In this document: positions 44,162 to 51,440 of the stretch, one piece after another | Layout: every line of letters starts with the position of its first letter | Numbering within the stretch: the stretch's first letter is position 1 | Assembly (NCBI RefSeq): GCF_022346885.1 | Contig: NZ_JAKRNK010000016.1 | Span: 1-52,079 of the forward strand | Direction: 5' to 3' | DNA: 52,079 nt | Origin: Paenibacillus sp. ACRRX | GTDB taxonomy: Bacteria > Bacillota > Bacilli > Paenibacillales > Paenibacillaceae | Translations under genes and position numbers: made by a program | Notes under the pieces: model-generated | What the model was told of the DNA's origin: nothing | What the model saw: the letters and a program-made list of their open reading frames with translations, nothing else | Databases searched by the model: none

Positions 44162-44772
44162 TCCTTAGCTCCTAACGAGACATTTTCGAACATCAATTTC
44201 AATTCATTCACCACATCATCAATAAATATTTCAACCATATTGAGAGATATAATTCCTGGTACATTCATCGGCTCATTCAGAGGATCCGACAAATATTCAA
44301 TTTTCTCGTCTTTATACGTTAAGATCTCATGTCTTGTCAGGCCACCAACATCATAGCACGCGGCTTTGTTCAATTTCTGAATGAGTTCTTCAAGCCATTC
44401 CGTTGAGCGCGACAGCAAAAACTCGATCTTGCTCACATCGATATTGTAGACATTCTTATCAGTAGATTGCTTTTCAAACTCGCGATATACCGTAAAGGTC
44501 CATGCGCGGTCGGCATAGATATGAGCAACATATCCGAGAATAAAATCTAAATATAATGAATCGTATTTTGTTTGGATATTCAGAAATTCCTTCAGGTCTT
44601 CGTTGGTTGCAAAATCACCGTTTGGTCTCATGAGATGAGACTTATTTTTCTCTACACGGTCGTTCGTCCTTACATGAATCGAATCGGGTGCCAAACTCCC
44701 TAGCAAAAATTCAGGACTTGGATCACCACACAAACGCCTTGCGATTTCAAAGTGTACCATAGGCCAAGGCAA
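44158..44772 (-). CDS. Zinc-dependent phospholipase C-like protein
   Basis: A 204-residue cytoplasmic protein of the PF00882-like (zinc-dependent phospholipase C) type: MPWPMVHFEIARRL at the start, GSLAPDSIHVR, KSHLMRP, and YLDFILGYVAHIYADRAW supply the His and Asp residues of the metal site. The best start is TTG 44772 (MPWPMVHF), eight nt after GGGGG; ATG 44787 lacks a ribosome binding site. It is translationally coupled to the HD gene (ATGA overlap). A second copy is expected just beyond 52079. Confidence 0.72.
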   Translation of the reverse strand: MPWPMVHFEIARRLCGDPSPEFLLGSLAPDSIHVRTNDRVEKNKSHLMRPNGDFATNEDLKEFLNIQTKYDSLYLDFILGYVAHIYADRAWTFTVYREFEKQSTDKNVYNIDVSKIEFLLSRSTEWLEELIQKLNKAACYDVGGLTRHEILTYKDEKIEYLSDPLNEPMNVPGIISLNMVEIFIDDVVNELKLMFENVSLGAKE

Positions 44773-44879
44773 GTACAATACCCCCATCCAGGCTAATCTT
44801 AAAACAATTTTACCACATTAAGGAATAAAGGTACCAATAATACTCTACCTTATTGGTGAATATGGTGACATACATTCCC

Positions 44880-45488
44880 TCAAATCCTTTGATAGACCTC
44901 TGCATAGGAAAACTTAAGTTGTTCTCCAAATTTTTTATTTTCATCTTCGAGCTTCTTCATCTACATTTTACAGAAGCAATGATGGCGTCCTTATTGTTTT
45001 CATCCATCTCTTGCTTGATTTGTTTTGGTGTCGGCACTAGAGTTTGCTGCTGACGAAGTGATTCAATGCGCTCACGTATCTTATCTACCATATCGTTTTT
45101 GATATCTTGAATACGGAAAAAGTAATCATATAGATTGTTACCACTGTGATTATAAGATTCACTGATTTTCTGTTCTTTTCGCTTCAATCTGTTGTAATGG
45201 AGTAACTTTCCCGCTTTCAAAAGGATTACGCAACCACACAACAAAGTCAGCAAGATCCTTAACTTCTACTTCTTTATAATCTATTTTCCGCTCTTTAAGA
45301 TAAGTGAAATACTGTTTTAATGCATAGCAATAAGTCTTCAATGTGTTGTTGCTTTTACCTGTCTGATCCAGGTATTTTAAATACTTCATCACAGGAAAAA
45401 CTGGAACACCTACCTCATCCAACAGTAAATATCTTTTCTTATTTTCATTAAGAATTACCTCTTGTGCTCTCACAGCACCCCCCATCAA
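44880..45488 (-). mobile_element. Tn554-type remnant: TnpA N-terminus joined to a TnpC-like C-terminus
   Basis: The upstream part encodes VRAQEVILNENKKRYLLLDEVGVPVFPVMKYLKYLDQTGKSNNTLKTYCYALKQ in pieces, the core-binding domain start of Tn554 TnpA-like tyrosine recombinases. A frameshift near 45160 is followed by YDYFFRIQDIKNDMVDK. From there the sequence jumps into RERIESLRQQQTLVPTPKQI and, after another frame change, KKLEDENKKFGEQLKFSYAEV (end 44880), which is the coiled-coil C-terminus of a TnpC/DUF6262-like protein. The catalytic domain and TnpB are missing, so it is inactive. Confidence 0.68.
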
Positions 45489-45552
45489 AAGCTTTTATCC
45501 TAATATATTAAATAATTTATACTAAGCTTTAAAGCCATAGTTAATATTTCTA

Positions 45553-45640
45553 TTAAACAAAAAATAGAGGAGACTAGCTCATATAATGAACTAACCATCC
45601 TCTATTTACGTTACTACAATTAACCTAGTCTAATACTTTA
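45553..45640 (+). repeat. Repeat B, copy 2
   Basis: An 88-nt near copy of 40418-40505, including the AAATAGAGGA hairpin. Here it continues into an intact inverted motif and the core described next. Confidence 0.8.
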
Positions 45641-45685
45641 TTTTCTTCTGGCAACAATTGTACAGAGAAAATAAAGTACTAGACT
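45627..45685. mobile_element. Recombination-site-like inverted motif pair with 21-nt core
   Basis: AGTCTAATACTTTATTTTC (45627-45645) and GAAAATAAAGTACTAGACT (45667-45685) are inverted repeats differing at one position, flanking a 21-nt core at 45646-45666 that contains CAATTGT. The geometry is that of a tyrosine-recombinase core site or a joined-ends junction of a Tn554-like element. The dead recombinase lies 150 nt away. Confidence 0.6.
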
Positions 45686-45808
45686 TTAATCGTTGATTTG
45701 CCGTGATTTTTGAGTACGAAAATCGTTAGCTTCCGAGAAATAAGTTTTAGACTGACTCATGATTATGACTCGTTTAAAAAAGAAAACCAGAAAATATAGT
45801 GTTAGACT
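45667..45808 (+). repeat. Three-motif repeat unit III
   Basis: Motifs start at 45667 (GAAAATAAAGTACTAGACT), 45737 (GAAATAAGTTTTAGACT) and 45790 (GAAAATATAGTGTTAGACT), spaced 70 and 53 nt. These distances match unit II (69 and 53). Confidence 0.8.
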
Positions 45809-45836
45809 GAGTGAATGAGAGGTATGGCTAGACATA

Positions 45837-45938
45837 TCCGTCCACCGCCGTCACCGGCATGCAGATCGGTAGCGCGCATCGATTCCGGAGTACCAGGAGA
45901 GCGAGCAGCTACCGCGTAAGTCCGTCCACCGCCGTCAC
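45837..45938. repeat. GC-rich segment bounded by 18-bp direct repeats
   Basis: TCCGTCCACCGCCGTCAC occurs exactly at 45837-45854 and 45921-45938. The segment between is strikingly GC-rich compared with the AT-rich repeats on both sides. It has no reading frame of note. Confidence 0.7.
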
Positions 45939-45945
45939 GCCCTAC

Positions 45946-45985
45946 AGTCTACAACTTTATTTTCTCAGTCTAAAACTTTATTTTC
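45946..45985 (-). repeat. Two tandem inverted motif copies
   Basis: AGTCTACAACTTTATTTTC (45946-45964) and AGTCTAAAACTTTATTTTC (45967-45985) lie head to tail, 21 nt apart, in the orientation opposite to units I-III. Confidence 0.75.
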
Positions 45986-46161
45986 TTTAAACACCAGGTG
46001 CATAGCTTCGTACTGGCCATATCTTCAGGTGTGCTTACTTGACTGATGTACCTGGAGCGCTCCCCACCTTTCGTTATCCGATGTATAAATGTGGTATAAT
46101 AATCCAGAGGGGATAATGGGCGATCTGTGATTGGGACTACGAAGTCGGGATGGTGATATGA

Positions 46162-46428
46162 ATGGCTCTTTTAAAAGATAGTTCAACTTTAGATGAATAT
46201 AAGGCTAGTTACGCACAACTTTGGGACGAACTCCAACATGTCGAAGAGGAGAAGTTTGAAAAAATAATAGAGAACATGCGTTATGAGTTGCTACCTACTA
46301 ATAAAAAGTTATTGCATATACTTCAACCGTTTAAAACACATTTACTATGGCTAATTCCCTTGAGTGTAATTGGAGTGCTTACTATGGCTTATGTGTTATT
46401 CATTTGGATTTCACTACTCGTGGAATAG
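46162..46428 (+). CDS. Small single-pass membrane protein, unknown
   Basis: An 88-residue protein with a charged N-terminal half (DEYKASYAQLWDELQHVEEEKFEKIIENMRYELLP) and one C-terminal transmembrane helix (HLLWLIPLSVIGVLTMAYVLFIWISLLVE), a tail-anchored layout. An extended -10 element (TGGTATAAT near 46092) lies upstream and a strong terminator downstream, so it is likely expressed. The ribosome binding site (GGTGA) is weak. No family recognised. Confidence 0.6.
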   Translation: MALLKDSSTLDEYKASYAQLWDELQHVEEEKFEKIIENMRYELLPTNKKLLHILQPFKTHLLWLIPLSVIGVLTMAYVLFIWISLLVE

Positions 46429-46440
46429 TGATAGGTAAAG

Positions 46441-46477
46441 AAAGACCACTATCTTAATTAATAAGATAGTGGTCTTT
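46441..46477. terminator. Bidirectional terminator
   Basis: A perfect 16-bp stem (46441-46456 with 46462-46477) with a 5-nt loop, followed by T5 on the plus strand. It serves the small membrane protein gene and the convergent secreted-protein gene. Confidence 0.9.
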
Positions 46478-46489
46478 TTGTTGATAGGT

Positions 46490-47338
46490 CTAACGATTTT
46501 CGTAAATAAAGCCTTTTACGAATACTCCACTTATGCTACTTGCATTTTTTGCTTTTACACTTACTCCTTGAAGGGATGACGATCCATCCGTAACGCTCAC
46601 AGTGAGATAGAAGGAACTACCGGATGCTGATTCGTCTGTGTAATACCCAGTTAAAGTTGTTTCGCCCTTTACGTCGTCACTAAAAAAGCCTTTTTTGACA
46701 ATTTGATAGATAACCGTTCGCGCATCTGTAAAGGCTGGTTGGTACTGCCATCCTGATACTCCGATTATTTTTCCGATCATGTCGAAACTTCCACTGTATG
46801 TTGATCCGCTTTTAGCTAACCAATCATTATAACTGCCCACATGTACTGCCGCCATCGGAGTAATAGTATCATCACTCAATCCACTTAGCTTTTTATCTAA
46901 TTGAATTTCACCCTTAACAGCACTACTCATCGTTTCTTGTCCTTCAATTAAAAGCTTCCATTTCCCGTCTTTATTAATAACAGGAAGTGAAACTTTGTTG
47001 ACCTCGTTGTTATCTTTACGAACCAGATTTAAGGTTGCTGTGAATGAGTAGTCAGAGTTGGCATTGATTCTTTCTAAGTAAACTTTTGAAAATGGGTTCG
47101 TGCTTAGTAATTCTTTGTATTCAGAGATTTGTTCAGCGGTAGAATTAAAACGTGTGTCAATAACCCATTTAGAAGCTTCATCAACATTTCTATTTTGAAT
47201 AGCCTTGATGTAATTGTTTACGGATTGCTTTGCCAACTCTTTTCCATCGGTTGAATAAGCTTTCGTAATACTTGGAAAAATTGCAACTAACATCATGCAA
47301 CTTATTACAACTAAACTAGCTAATTTGTTTTTCACCAA
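46490..47338 (-). CDS. Secreted protein with NTF2/DUF4878-like N-terminal domain
   Basis: A 282-residue exported protein: signal peptide about 1-27 (cleavage near TKA-YS), then a domain of about 110 residues resembling DUF4878/NTF2-like lumenal domains (ELAKQSVNNYIKAIQNRNVDEASKWVID ... VINKDGKWKLLIEGQE), then a Ser/Gly-rich beta-strand-rich C-terminal half (HVGSYNDWLAKSGSTYSGSFDMIGKIIGVSGWQYQPAF). Start is TTG 47338 or GTG 47335, with AAGGAGG five or eight nt upstream. It lies downstream of the quorum-sensing pair on the same strand, separated by a terminator, and might be a target. Confidence 0.68.
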   Translation of the reverse strand: MVKNKLASLVVISCMMLVAIFPSITKAYSTDGKELAKQSVNNYIKAIQNRNVDEASKWVIDTRFNSTAEQISEYKELLSTNPFSKVYLERINANSDYSFTATLNLVRKDNNEVNKVSLPVINKDGKWKLLIEGQETMSSAVKGEIQLDKKLSGLSDDTITPMAAVHVGSYNDWLAKSGSTYSGSFDMIGKIIGVSGWQYQPAFTDARTVIYQIVKKGFFSDDVKGETTLTGYYTDESASGSSFYLTVSVTDGSSSLQGVSVKAKNASSISGVFVKGFIYENR

Positions 47339-47536
47339 TCAAACCTCCTTAAAAATATGAATCATTCAGATCAGTACTTACATTTTGATGTTTTATCACT
47401 ACATTAAATTCGCCTACCTCCTTCTATAGGTGGGCAATCCTTCCCGATCCCCCACCATTCTCTATTCCCTTATGTCTCTCCCCGTGGTCAGTGTAGCATG
47501 TGTCTCACTAAAAACTTGAAAATAAATTTTTGCGAG

Positions 47537-47573
47537 ACAAAATAAAAACAGACGCCAAATGATGACGTCTGTT
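47537..47573 (-). terminator. Intrinsic terminator of the HTH-TPR/peptide operon
   Basis: AACAGACG (47547-47554) pairs with CGTCTGTT (47566-47573), and the minus-strand RNA continues with TTTATTTTG. It lies 43 nt after the peptide gene. Confidence 0.8.
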
Positions 47574-47615
47574 CGAATAAATATAGTTACCAAGGATGAA
47601 CCGCGCCACCAGTAG

Positions 47616-47762
47616 TCACCATGGGTTAATTGTCCCCCCACCACCAGTCATAGTCATAATATCTGTGCTCGGAGGAGTAACAGGAGCCGCTGGGACTATT
47701 GGGGACACAACGGATAACGCAAGCACTACTGTTATAACTAATTTACCTAATCCTTTTATCAT
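47616..47762 (-). CDS. Exported pre-peptide, candidate quorum-sensing signal
   Basis: A 48-codon gene with an AAAGGAGATG ribosome binding site. It encodes MIKGLGKLVITVVLALSVVS followed by PIVPAAP and a C-terminal tail TMTGGGGTINPW. The basic N-terminus, hydrophobic core and short tail are the layout of Phr/NprX-type precursors, which are exported by Sec, trimmed and re-imported by an oligopeptide permease. It starts 18 nt after the HTH-TPR gene stop, the usual position for the cognate peptide of an RRNPP receptor. The mature signal is probably part of the last ~10 residues. Confidence 0.78.
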   Translation of the reverse strand: MIKGLGKLVITVVLALSVVSPIVPAAPVTPPSTDIMTMTGGGGTINPW

Positions 47763-47780
47763 TGATACATCTCCTTTATA

Positions 47781-49070
47781 TTACATTTTCCCTAAATAGT
47801 TAACTACCGATTCAATTTCATTTGCAATTTCAAGGCTGCCGAATATGGATGGGTTTTTATACGCTTCTCTTAAAAGCATCCCAACACACTCGCTCGCATC
47901 GTGGTGCCTATCTACAGATATAAACATCATAATGCTTTCTAGAAGATAATGGAATGCCTGAGCTTGTTCCTTAATGGAAATGTAATATTCACTCTTTTTA
48001 GTGTAATACTCCGCATATGCTGCTACGAGTGCAGGGTTATATGACGATTTTACATTAATAAAGTCTTTCTCATGCTTGAATAAACGTTCAGCAGCCGAAA
48101 CATCTTTTTGCATTATGTATAAATCGAGGAGGTCGTACATAACAGCGACTTTATGCGGGTATTTGTCCAAACAGTTTTCAAGCTGTATGATAGCTAGATC
48201 GATATCCCCTTTTCTTCCGTCTAACTTAGCGGTCATGAAGTCCACCTTTTCCTGGATTACAGGAATGTTGAATGTCTTCAGTACATTATTAAATTTCTCG
48301 GCTAAGTCATACCGACCCAAAGCATAATGACAAAAAGCAGTAAAATCAATTGCATATGCTTTATGTACACTCTCATTAGTGTCAAGAGAGATGATTTTGC
48401 TACAATGACTAATGCAGTCTTCGTATTTCCCCAAGTGGTAAGCATGCGCACCTAGCTTATAATAGTAAGTAATCTGATCGTCTACGGAAAGGAATTTTGC
48501 GTGGTATATTATGATTTTCCCTACAGCATACGTTTCATTTAATCTTGTAAAATCATCACGTTCAATTAGGTAAGATTGGAGCAGTGCTTTTGCCAGCGTT
48601 GGCCGAATGCCGTGATCGTCGGTAAACTCGCTAATCACTTTAAACAAGGCAAGCCTTGGAGGTATTTCTTTTGTTTCTGTTGCAAGGGCGTATAAACGTT
48701 CGACGGAATCTTCTGAGGTTTCGCGCTGATTGATAGCGAGGAATTTAGTTGCGATTTTCATAATTAGTGGAACGGGCAACGAATTAGGAGCTGCTTCCTT
48801 CAGTACCGTAAATAGTGCGTCAGGGCTACGTTCTGTTTCGATGTAAACTTCTGTGATCTCATCCATCGAAATATCTAAGGTAGAAGCAATAGCTAGGATA
48901 GTGCGGAACTCCGGGGAACGTGTCTCCCCTATTTCAATTCTGGATAACGTAGCTTTAGGGGTACCTGATAGATCAGAGAGTTGCTGTAGCGTCATCTGCT
49001 TTTCTTGTCGTTTACATCGTATCAGTTCCCCCAGCCCCAGTATCACCGTGGACGTGGAGATTTCAGTCAA
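47781..49070 (-). CDS. HTH-TPR transcriptional regulator, RRNPP quorum-sensing type
   Basis: A 429-residue regulator. The N-terminal Xre/HTH_3 domain covers about 10-65 (ELIRCKRQEKQMTLQQLSDLSGTPKATLSRIEIGETRSPEFRTILAIASTL). The rest is an all-helical TPR superhelix (for example YYYKLGAHAYHLGKYEDCISHCSKIISLD, FCHYALGRYDLAEKFNNVLKTF, LDLYIMQKDVSAAERLFKHE). Size and layout match NprR/PlcR-like receptors of exported peptides. The best start is TTG 49070, six nt after GAGGTG; GTG 49079 overlaps that site. The adjacent peptide gene is the likely ligand source. Confidence 0.87.
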   Translation of the reverse strand: MTEISTSTVILGLGELIRCKRQEKQMTLQQLSDLSGTPKATLSRIEIGETRSPEFRTILAIASTLDISMDEITEVYIETERSPDALFTVLKEAAPNSLPVPLIMKIATKFLAINQRETSEDSVERLYALATETKEIPPRLALFKVISEFTDDHGIRPTLAKALLQSYLIERDDFTRLNETYAVGKIIIYHAKFLSVDDQITYYYKLGAHAYHLGKYEDCISHCSKIISLDTNESVHKAYAIDFTAFCHYALGRYDLAEKFNNVLKTFNIPVIQEKVDFMTAKLDGRKGDIDLAIIQLENCLDKYPHKVAVMYDLLDLYIMQKDVSAAERLFKHEKDFINVKSSYNPALVAAYAEYYTKKSEYYISIKEQAQAFHYLLESIMMFISVDRHHDASECVGMLLREAYKNPSIFGSLEIANEIESVVNYLGKM

Positions 49071-49168
49071 TGGATACACCTCACTTATTGGATTATTTAC
49101 AATTTATAAGTTTTTCGACCACCTACATATTACCATAATATTTTTTGATGTACCAATTATTTCAAAAG

Positions 49169-49184
49169 TAACATATGAACGTTA
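49169..49184. promoter_or_regulatory. Candidate regulator site near the HTH-TPR promoter
   Basis: TAACATATGAACGTTA, a 16-bp imperfect dyad with GAACGTTA as right arm. It shares the TAACGTTC half site with the dyad at 49410-49428 and lies about 100 nt upstream of the regulator start. Confidence 0.4.
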
Positions 49185-49303
49185 TTGTGCGATTTACTTG
49201 TTATCAGTGCTAAATGCGAAACTTTTTTTGACATTTTTTATTGGCCAATGTTCCGAAATGCGAATGATCTCAGAGATCAAAATTAAAAATCGACCGTGAA
49301 TAC

Positions 49304-49333
49304 AAAAAAGGACCTCCCATCATTGGGGGGTCT
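49304..49333 (-). terminator. Terminator hairpin in the divergent control region
   Basis: GACCCCCC/GGGAGGTC on the minus strand is followed by U6. No minus-strand gene is visible just upstream, so it may block read-through into the regulator or belong to a short leader RNA. Confidence 0.65.
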
Positions 49334-49409
49334 TTCTAAATTAGTCCACGAACGAAAGTAAAATCGTAAAGTTGTGGCTTGGGCTTGTTAATTTTATACA
49401 AACTTTATA

Positions 49410-49447
49410 TAACGTTCGTTGAATGTTATTAATATGAATAATATAGT
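49410..49447 (+). promoter_or_regulatory. Promoter of the secreted hydrolase with overlapping dyad
   Basis: TTGAAT (49419-49424), a 17-nt spacer and TATAGT (49442-49447). The dyad TAACGTTC-GTT-GAATGTTA (49410-49428) covers the -35 box, so a regulator bound there would directly affect RNA polymerase. Confidence 0.5.
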
Positions 49448-49534
49448 TATATATGGATGATACAAAATCTCCTGAGTTCAGTAAATTGCAGGTTTTGTTC
49501 TGATATCATCACTATTTTTAAGTGGAGGAAACCT

Positions 49535-50140
49535 ATGAAAACTAAGCTTTCTATTAAAACCGTTTTAGCATTATTGCTTTCACTCATCCTCGTTATCCCA
49601 TCAGCGTATGCTTCTTCCACACCGCCGCCAGCAGAAATCACTCCTACATATCCGGGCACGAATACTAAAATGGTAGTTGGAGACGTGCTATATTCGAACA
49701 AGTCCCTTTATGGTTCAGCAGCTGTTGTCGGGCACGTAGGTATTGTCGGCTCAGATTATCGAATTTATCATGTAACTCCCGTTAGTGACGCAAACGGCGG
49801 TGGGATCAATGATACTATTGAAACATACATGGGACGACATAACGCAGGTGAGAAGATAGCAGTTTACAGAGCTCGTTACTTTGACTATACAAAAGCAGCA
49901 AAGTGGGCTGAGCAAAACTACTGGAGAGCCACTGAATATTCGATTAGTGTACTTGATAAGCTAGGTACACTCGATCCGAACTATTGTTCTAAATTTATAT
50001 GGCAAGCCTTTTATTTTGGGGGCGGCGTAGACGTTACTGGAAAAAACTTAGGCCCAAATACGTACAGTCTTGTGTATCCATTAAACTTTACCTATGACCA
50101 ATATTTCGCACGCATTACATCTTTCACAGCTACTCATTAA
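49535..50140 (+). CDS. Secreted papain-like (YiiX/NlpC-type) cysteine hydrolase
   Basis: A 201-residue exported protein: signal peptide about 1-28 (MKTKLSIKTVLALLLSLILV, cleavage near AYA-SS), then a permuted papain/NlpC-like fold of the YiiX/YaeF (C92) style. GDVLYSNKSLYGSAAVVGHVGIVG contains the conserved His, and DPNYCSKFIWQAFYFGGGVD the nucleophile Cys. Likely substrates are amide bonds in peptidoglycan or peptides. GGAGG precedes ATG 49535. It is divergent from the HTH-TPR regulator and has a terminator; control by the peptide system is the simplest reading. Confidence 0.8.
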   Translation: MKTKLSIKTVLALLLSLILVIPSAYASSTPPPAEITPTYPGTNTKMVVGDVLYSNKSLYGSAAVVGHVGIVGSDYRIYHVTPVSDANGGGINDTIETYMGRHNAGEKIAVYRARYFDYTKAAKWAEQNYWRATEYSISVLDKLGTLDPNYCSKFIWQAFYFGGGVDVTGKNLGPNTYSLVYPLNFTYDQYFARITSFTATH

Positions 50141-50150
50141 TACTACGGCC

Positions 50151-50188
50151 AACCGCCTTATCTAAGAAAGCAGATAAGGCGGTTTTGT
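50151..50188 (+). terminator. Intrinsic terminator of the secreted hydrolase gene
   Basis: A perfect 13-bp stem (AACCGCCTTATCT at 50151-50163 with 50172-50184) followed by TTTTG. Confidence 0.85.
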
Positions 50189-50249
50189 GCTTTAACATGG
50201 TCTTGAACGTTTAATGTATAATGGATATACATGAGAAGGAGGGGAACAG

Positions 50250-50579
50250 ATGAAAAAAGCATTGATCTGGTCAGCCTGCATTATATTAATACTCGTGGGT
50301 GGAATATACTCCTACTACTTAATCAAGGTCAATAGTATGGAGCACAGCCTTAAATCTTATCTCATGACTGAAAAAAACTATAAAGAATCAGATATCAATA
50401 GTTTAACAGGGAAAATCGCAAAAGCTCCAAAGTATTCCGTCCAAGTTATTTTTAGCGATGAACCAAGTGTCATATACATATATACGGATCATGGCACTGG
50501 AAAGTGGAGACAACTGATCCCCGGCGTACCTGAGTCTGAGTCAGGTGTTCCCTTTAAGCACTATGAGCCTTTTAATTAG
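50250..50579 (+). CDS. DUF3139 family membrane-anchored protein
   Basis: A 109-residue protein with one N-terminal transmembrane anchor (MKKALIWSACIILILVGGIYSYYLI) and a small outside domain (LKSYLMTEKNYKESDINSLTGKIAKAPKYSVQVIFSDEPSVIYIYT) that matches DUF3139, a short Bacillales family of unknown function. AAGGAGGGG precedes the ATG. It stands alone after the hydrolase terminator. Confidence 0.8.
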   Translation: MKKALIWSACIILILVGGIYSYYLIKVNSMEHSLKSYLMTEKNYKESDINSLTGKIAKAPKYSVQVIFSDEPSVIYIYTDHGTGKWRQLIPGVPESESGVPFKHYEPFN

Positions 50580-50592
50580 AATATGGTAAGGC

Positions 50593-50718
50593 TTATCTTA
50601 TTCTTTTGTAGCTCGTCTTTAAAATATACCTCATAGATGGAGAGGAAATGGTAGGCAAGTTATAATCATTTGATTCTATAAGATACCACCCTTCAGCTGT
50701 TTTTACGAGTAATAATTG
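50593..50718 (-). pseudogene. C-terminal fragment of an unidentified protein
   Basis: An open frame reads LLLVKTAEGWYLIESNDYNL and then TISSPSMRYILKTSYKRIR before a stop. The KTAEGWYLIES strand resembles the end of NTF2-like or lipoprotein domains. No start codon exists; the fragment begins next to repeat A copy 2. Confidence 0.35.
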
Positions 50719-50734
50719 CTCTCCTGTTGTTCAT

Positions 50735-50869
50735 AGTTATCAAGAGCTAAATTTAAGAAAGTCAGATAAAATAAAGGGTTCTTCATATTGTACATGACTA
50801 ATATGAAGAATCCTTATGCTTAACTATCGTTCTTAGTTGACGGAATGCTATAAATTATGACTCCATTAA
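50735..50869 (+). repeat. Repeat A, copy 2 (with conserved hairpin)
   Basis: The counterpart of 43905-44044. The hairpin at 50773-50816 has a different lower stem but the same apical sequence. Its right end overlaps the last codons of the kinase gene. Confidence 0.75.
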
Positions 50870-51372
50870 AAACGGTTCGACTTGATCAATTAATACATTT
50901 GTTTCTTTAATGGTATCCAGAATTAATTCACCTTCCACATGCTCTATCTTAACGTTCTTGTAATGTTCTTAAGATCGGATAAGTGGGTAATCAACTGATT
51001 GGGCAACGGATTGACGCTGCGGGAAGCTAGTCTTTTCGACCAAATGGACTCATTACTGCATGTACAGTAAATTGTTTTAAATGTCGCGCCTCTTTCCTCA
51101 ATCCAGTTTTTTAATCTTCGTACGTCATCAATATTATTTAACCCATAATCAAGTATGATTGCGGCTGAAGAATCAATAACCGTTTGTAAAAAACGATACA
51201 GAAAATCAAAGCATATTTTATTTCTTAACCCATGTTCGGTAACAAATCCAGCAACCGAATCATAAATATCATCCTTGTGTGAAACAGGGATGTTTATTCT
51301 CTTGCCTAGTTCGTTTGATAATGTTGATTTCCCCGTTCCAGACATTCCCCTAAATAATATGATATTAGACAT
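50855..51372 (-). pseudogene. P-loop kinase-like gene with frameshift
   Basis: The start MSNIILFRGMSGTGKSTLSN has a Walker A motif (GMSGTGKST) and follows AAGGGAG. The middle matches small AAA_33-type kinases (ILDYGLNNIDDVRRLKNWIEERG, CSNESIWSKRLASR, NPLPNQLITHLSDLK). At about 50970 one base appears lost: the current frame ends NITRTLR, but another frame continues EHYKNVKIEHVEGELILDTI to a stop at 50855. The conserved extension supports a recent frameshift; the 142-residue product may still fold partly. Confidence 0.7.
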
Positions 51373-51440
51373 ATAACCACTCCCTTGACTTTTGTTACAG
51401 GTACAACAGAGGCTGCCGACGCTTGTCCGTCGGCAGCCTC

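Noticed and set aside
45837..45938. Possible CRISPR array from the 18-bp repeats
   Set aside because: Only two copies with an 84-bp offset and no cas genes; reported as direct repeats instead.
47413..47457. 14-codon minus-strand ORF (MVGDREGLPTYRRR) before the secreted-protein gene
   Set aside because: The ribosome binding site is poor and no alternative hairpins were seen around it, so there is too little evidence for a leader peptide.
47596..47799. Plus-strand frame over the small peptide gene
   Set aside because: No ribosome binding site; the minus strand has a strong site and a signal-peptide-like product directly downstream of the HTH-TPR gene.
48853..49299. Plus-strand 148-codon frame opposite the HTH-TPR N-terminus
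   Set aside because: It overlaps the conserved HTH coding sequence and has no ribosome binding site; the terminator after it fits the minus strand better.
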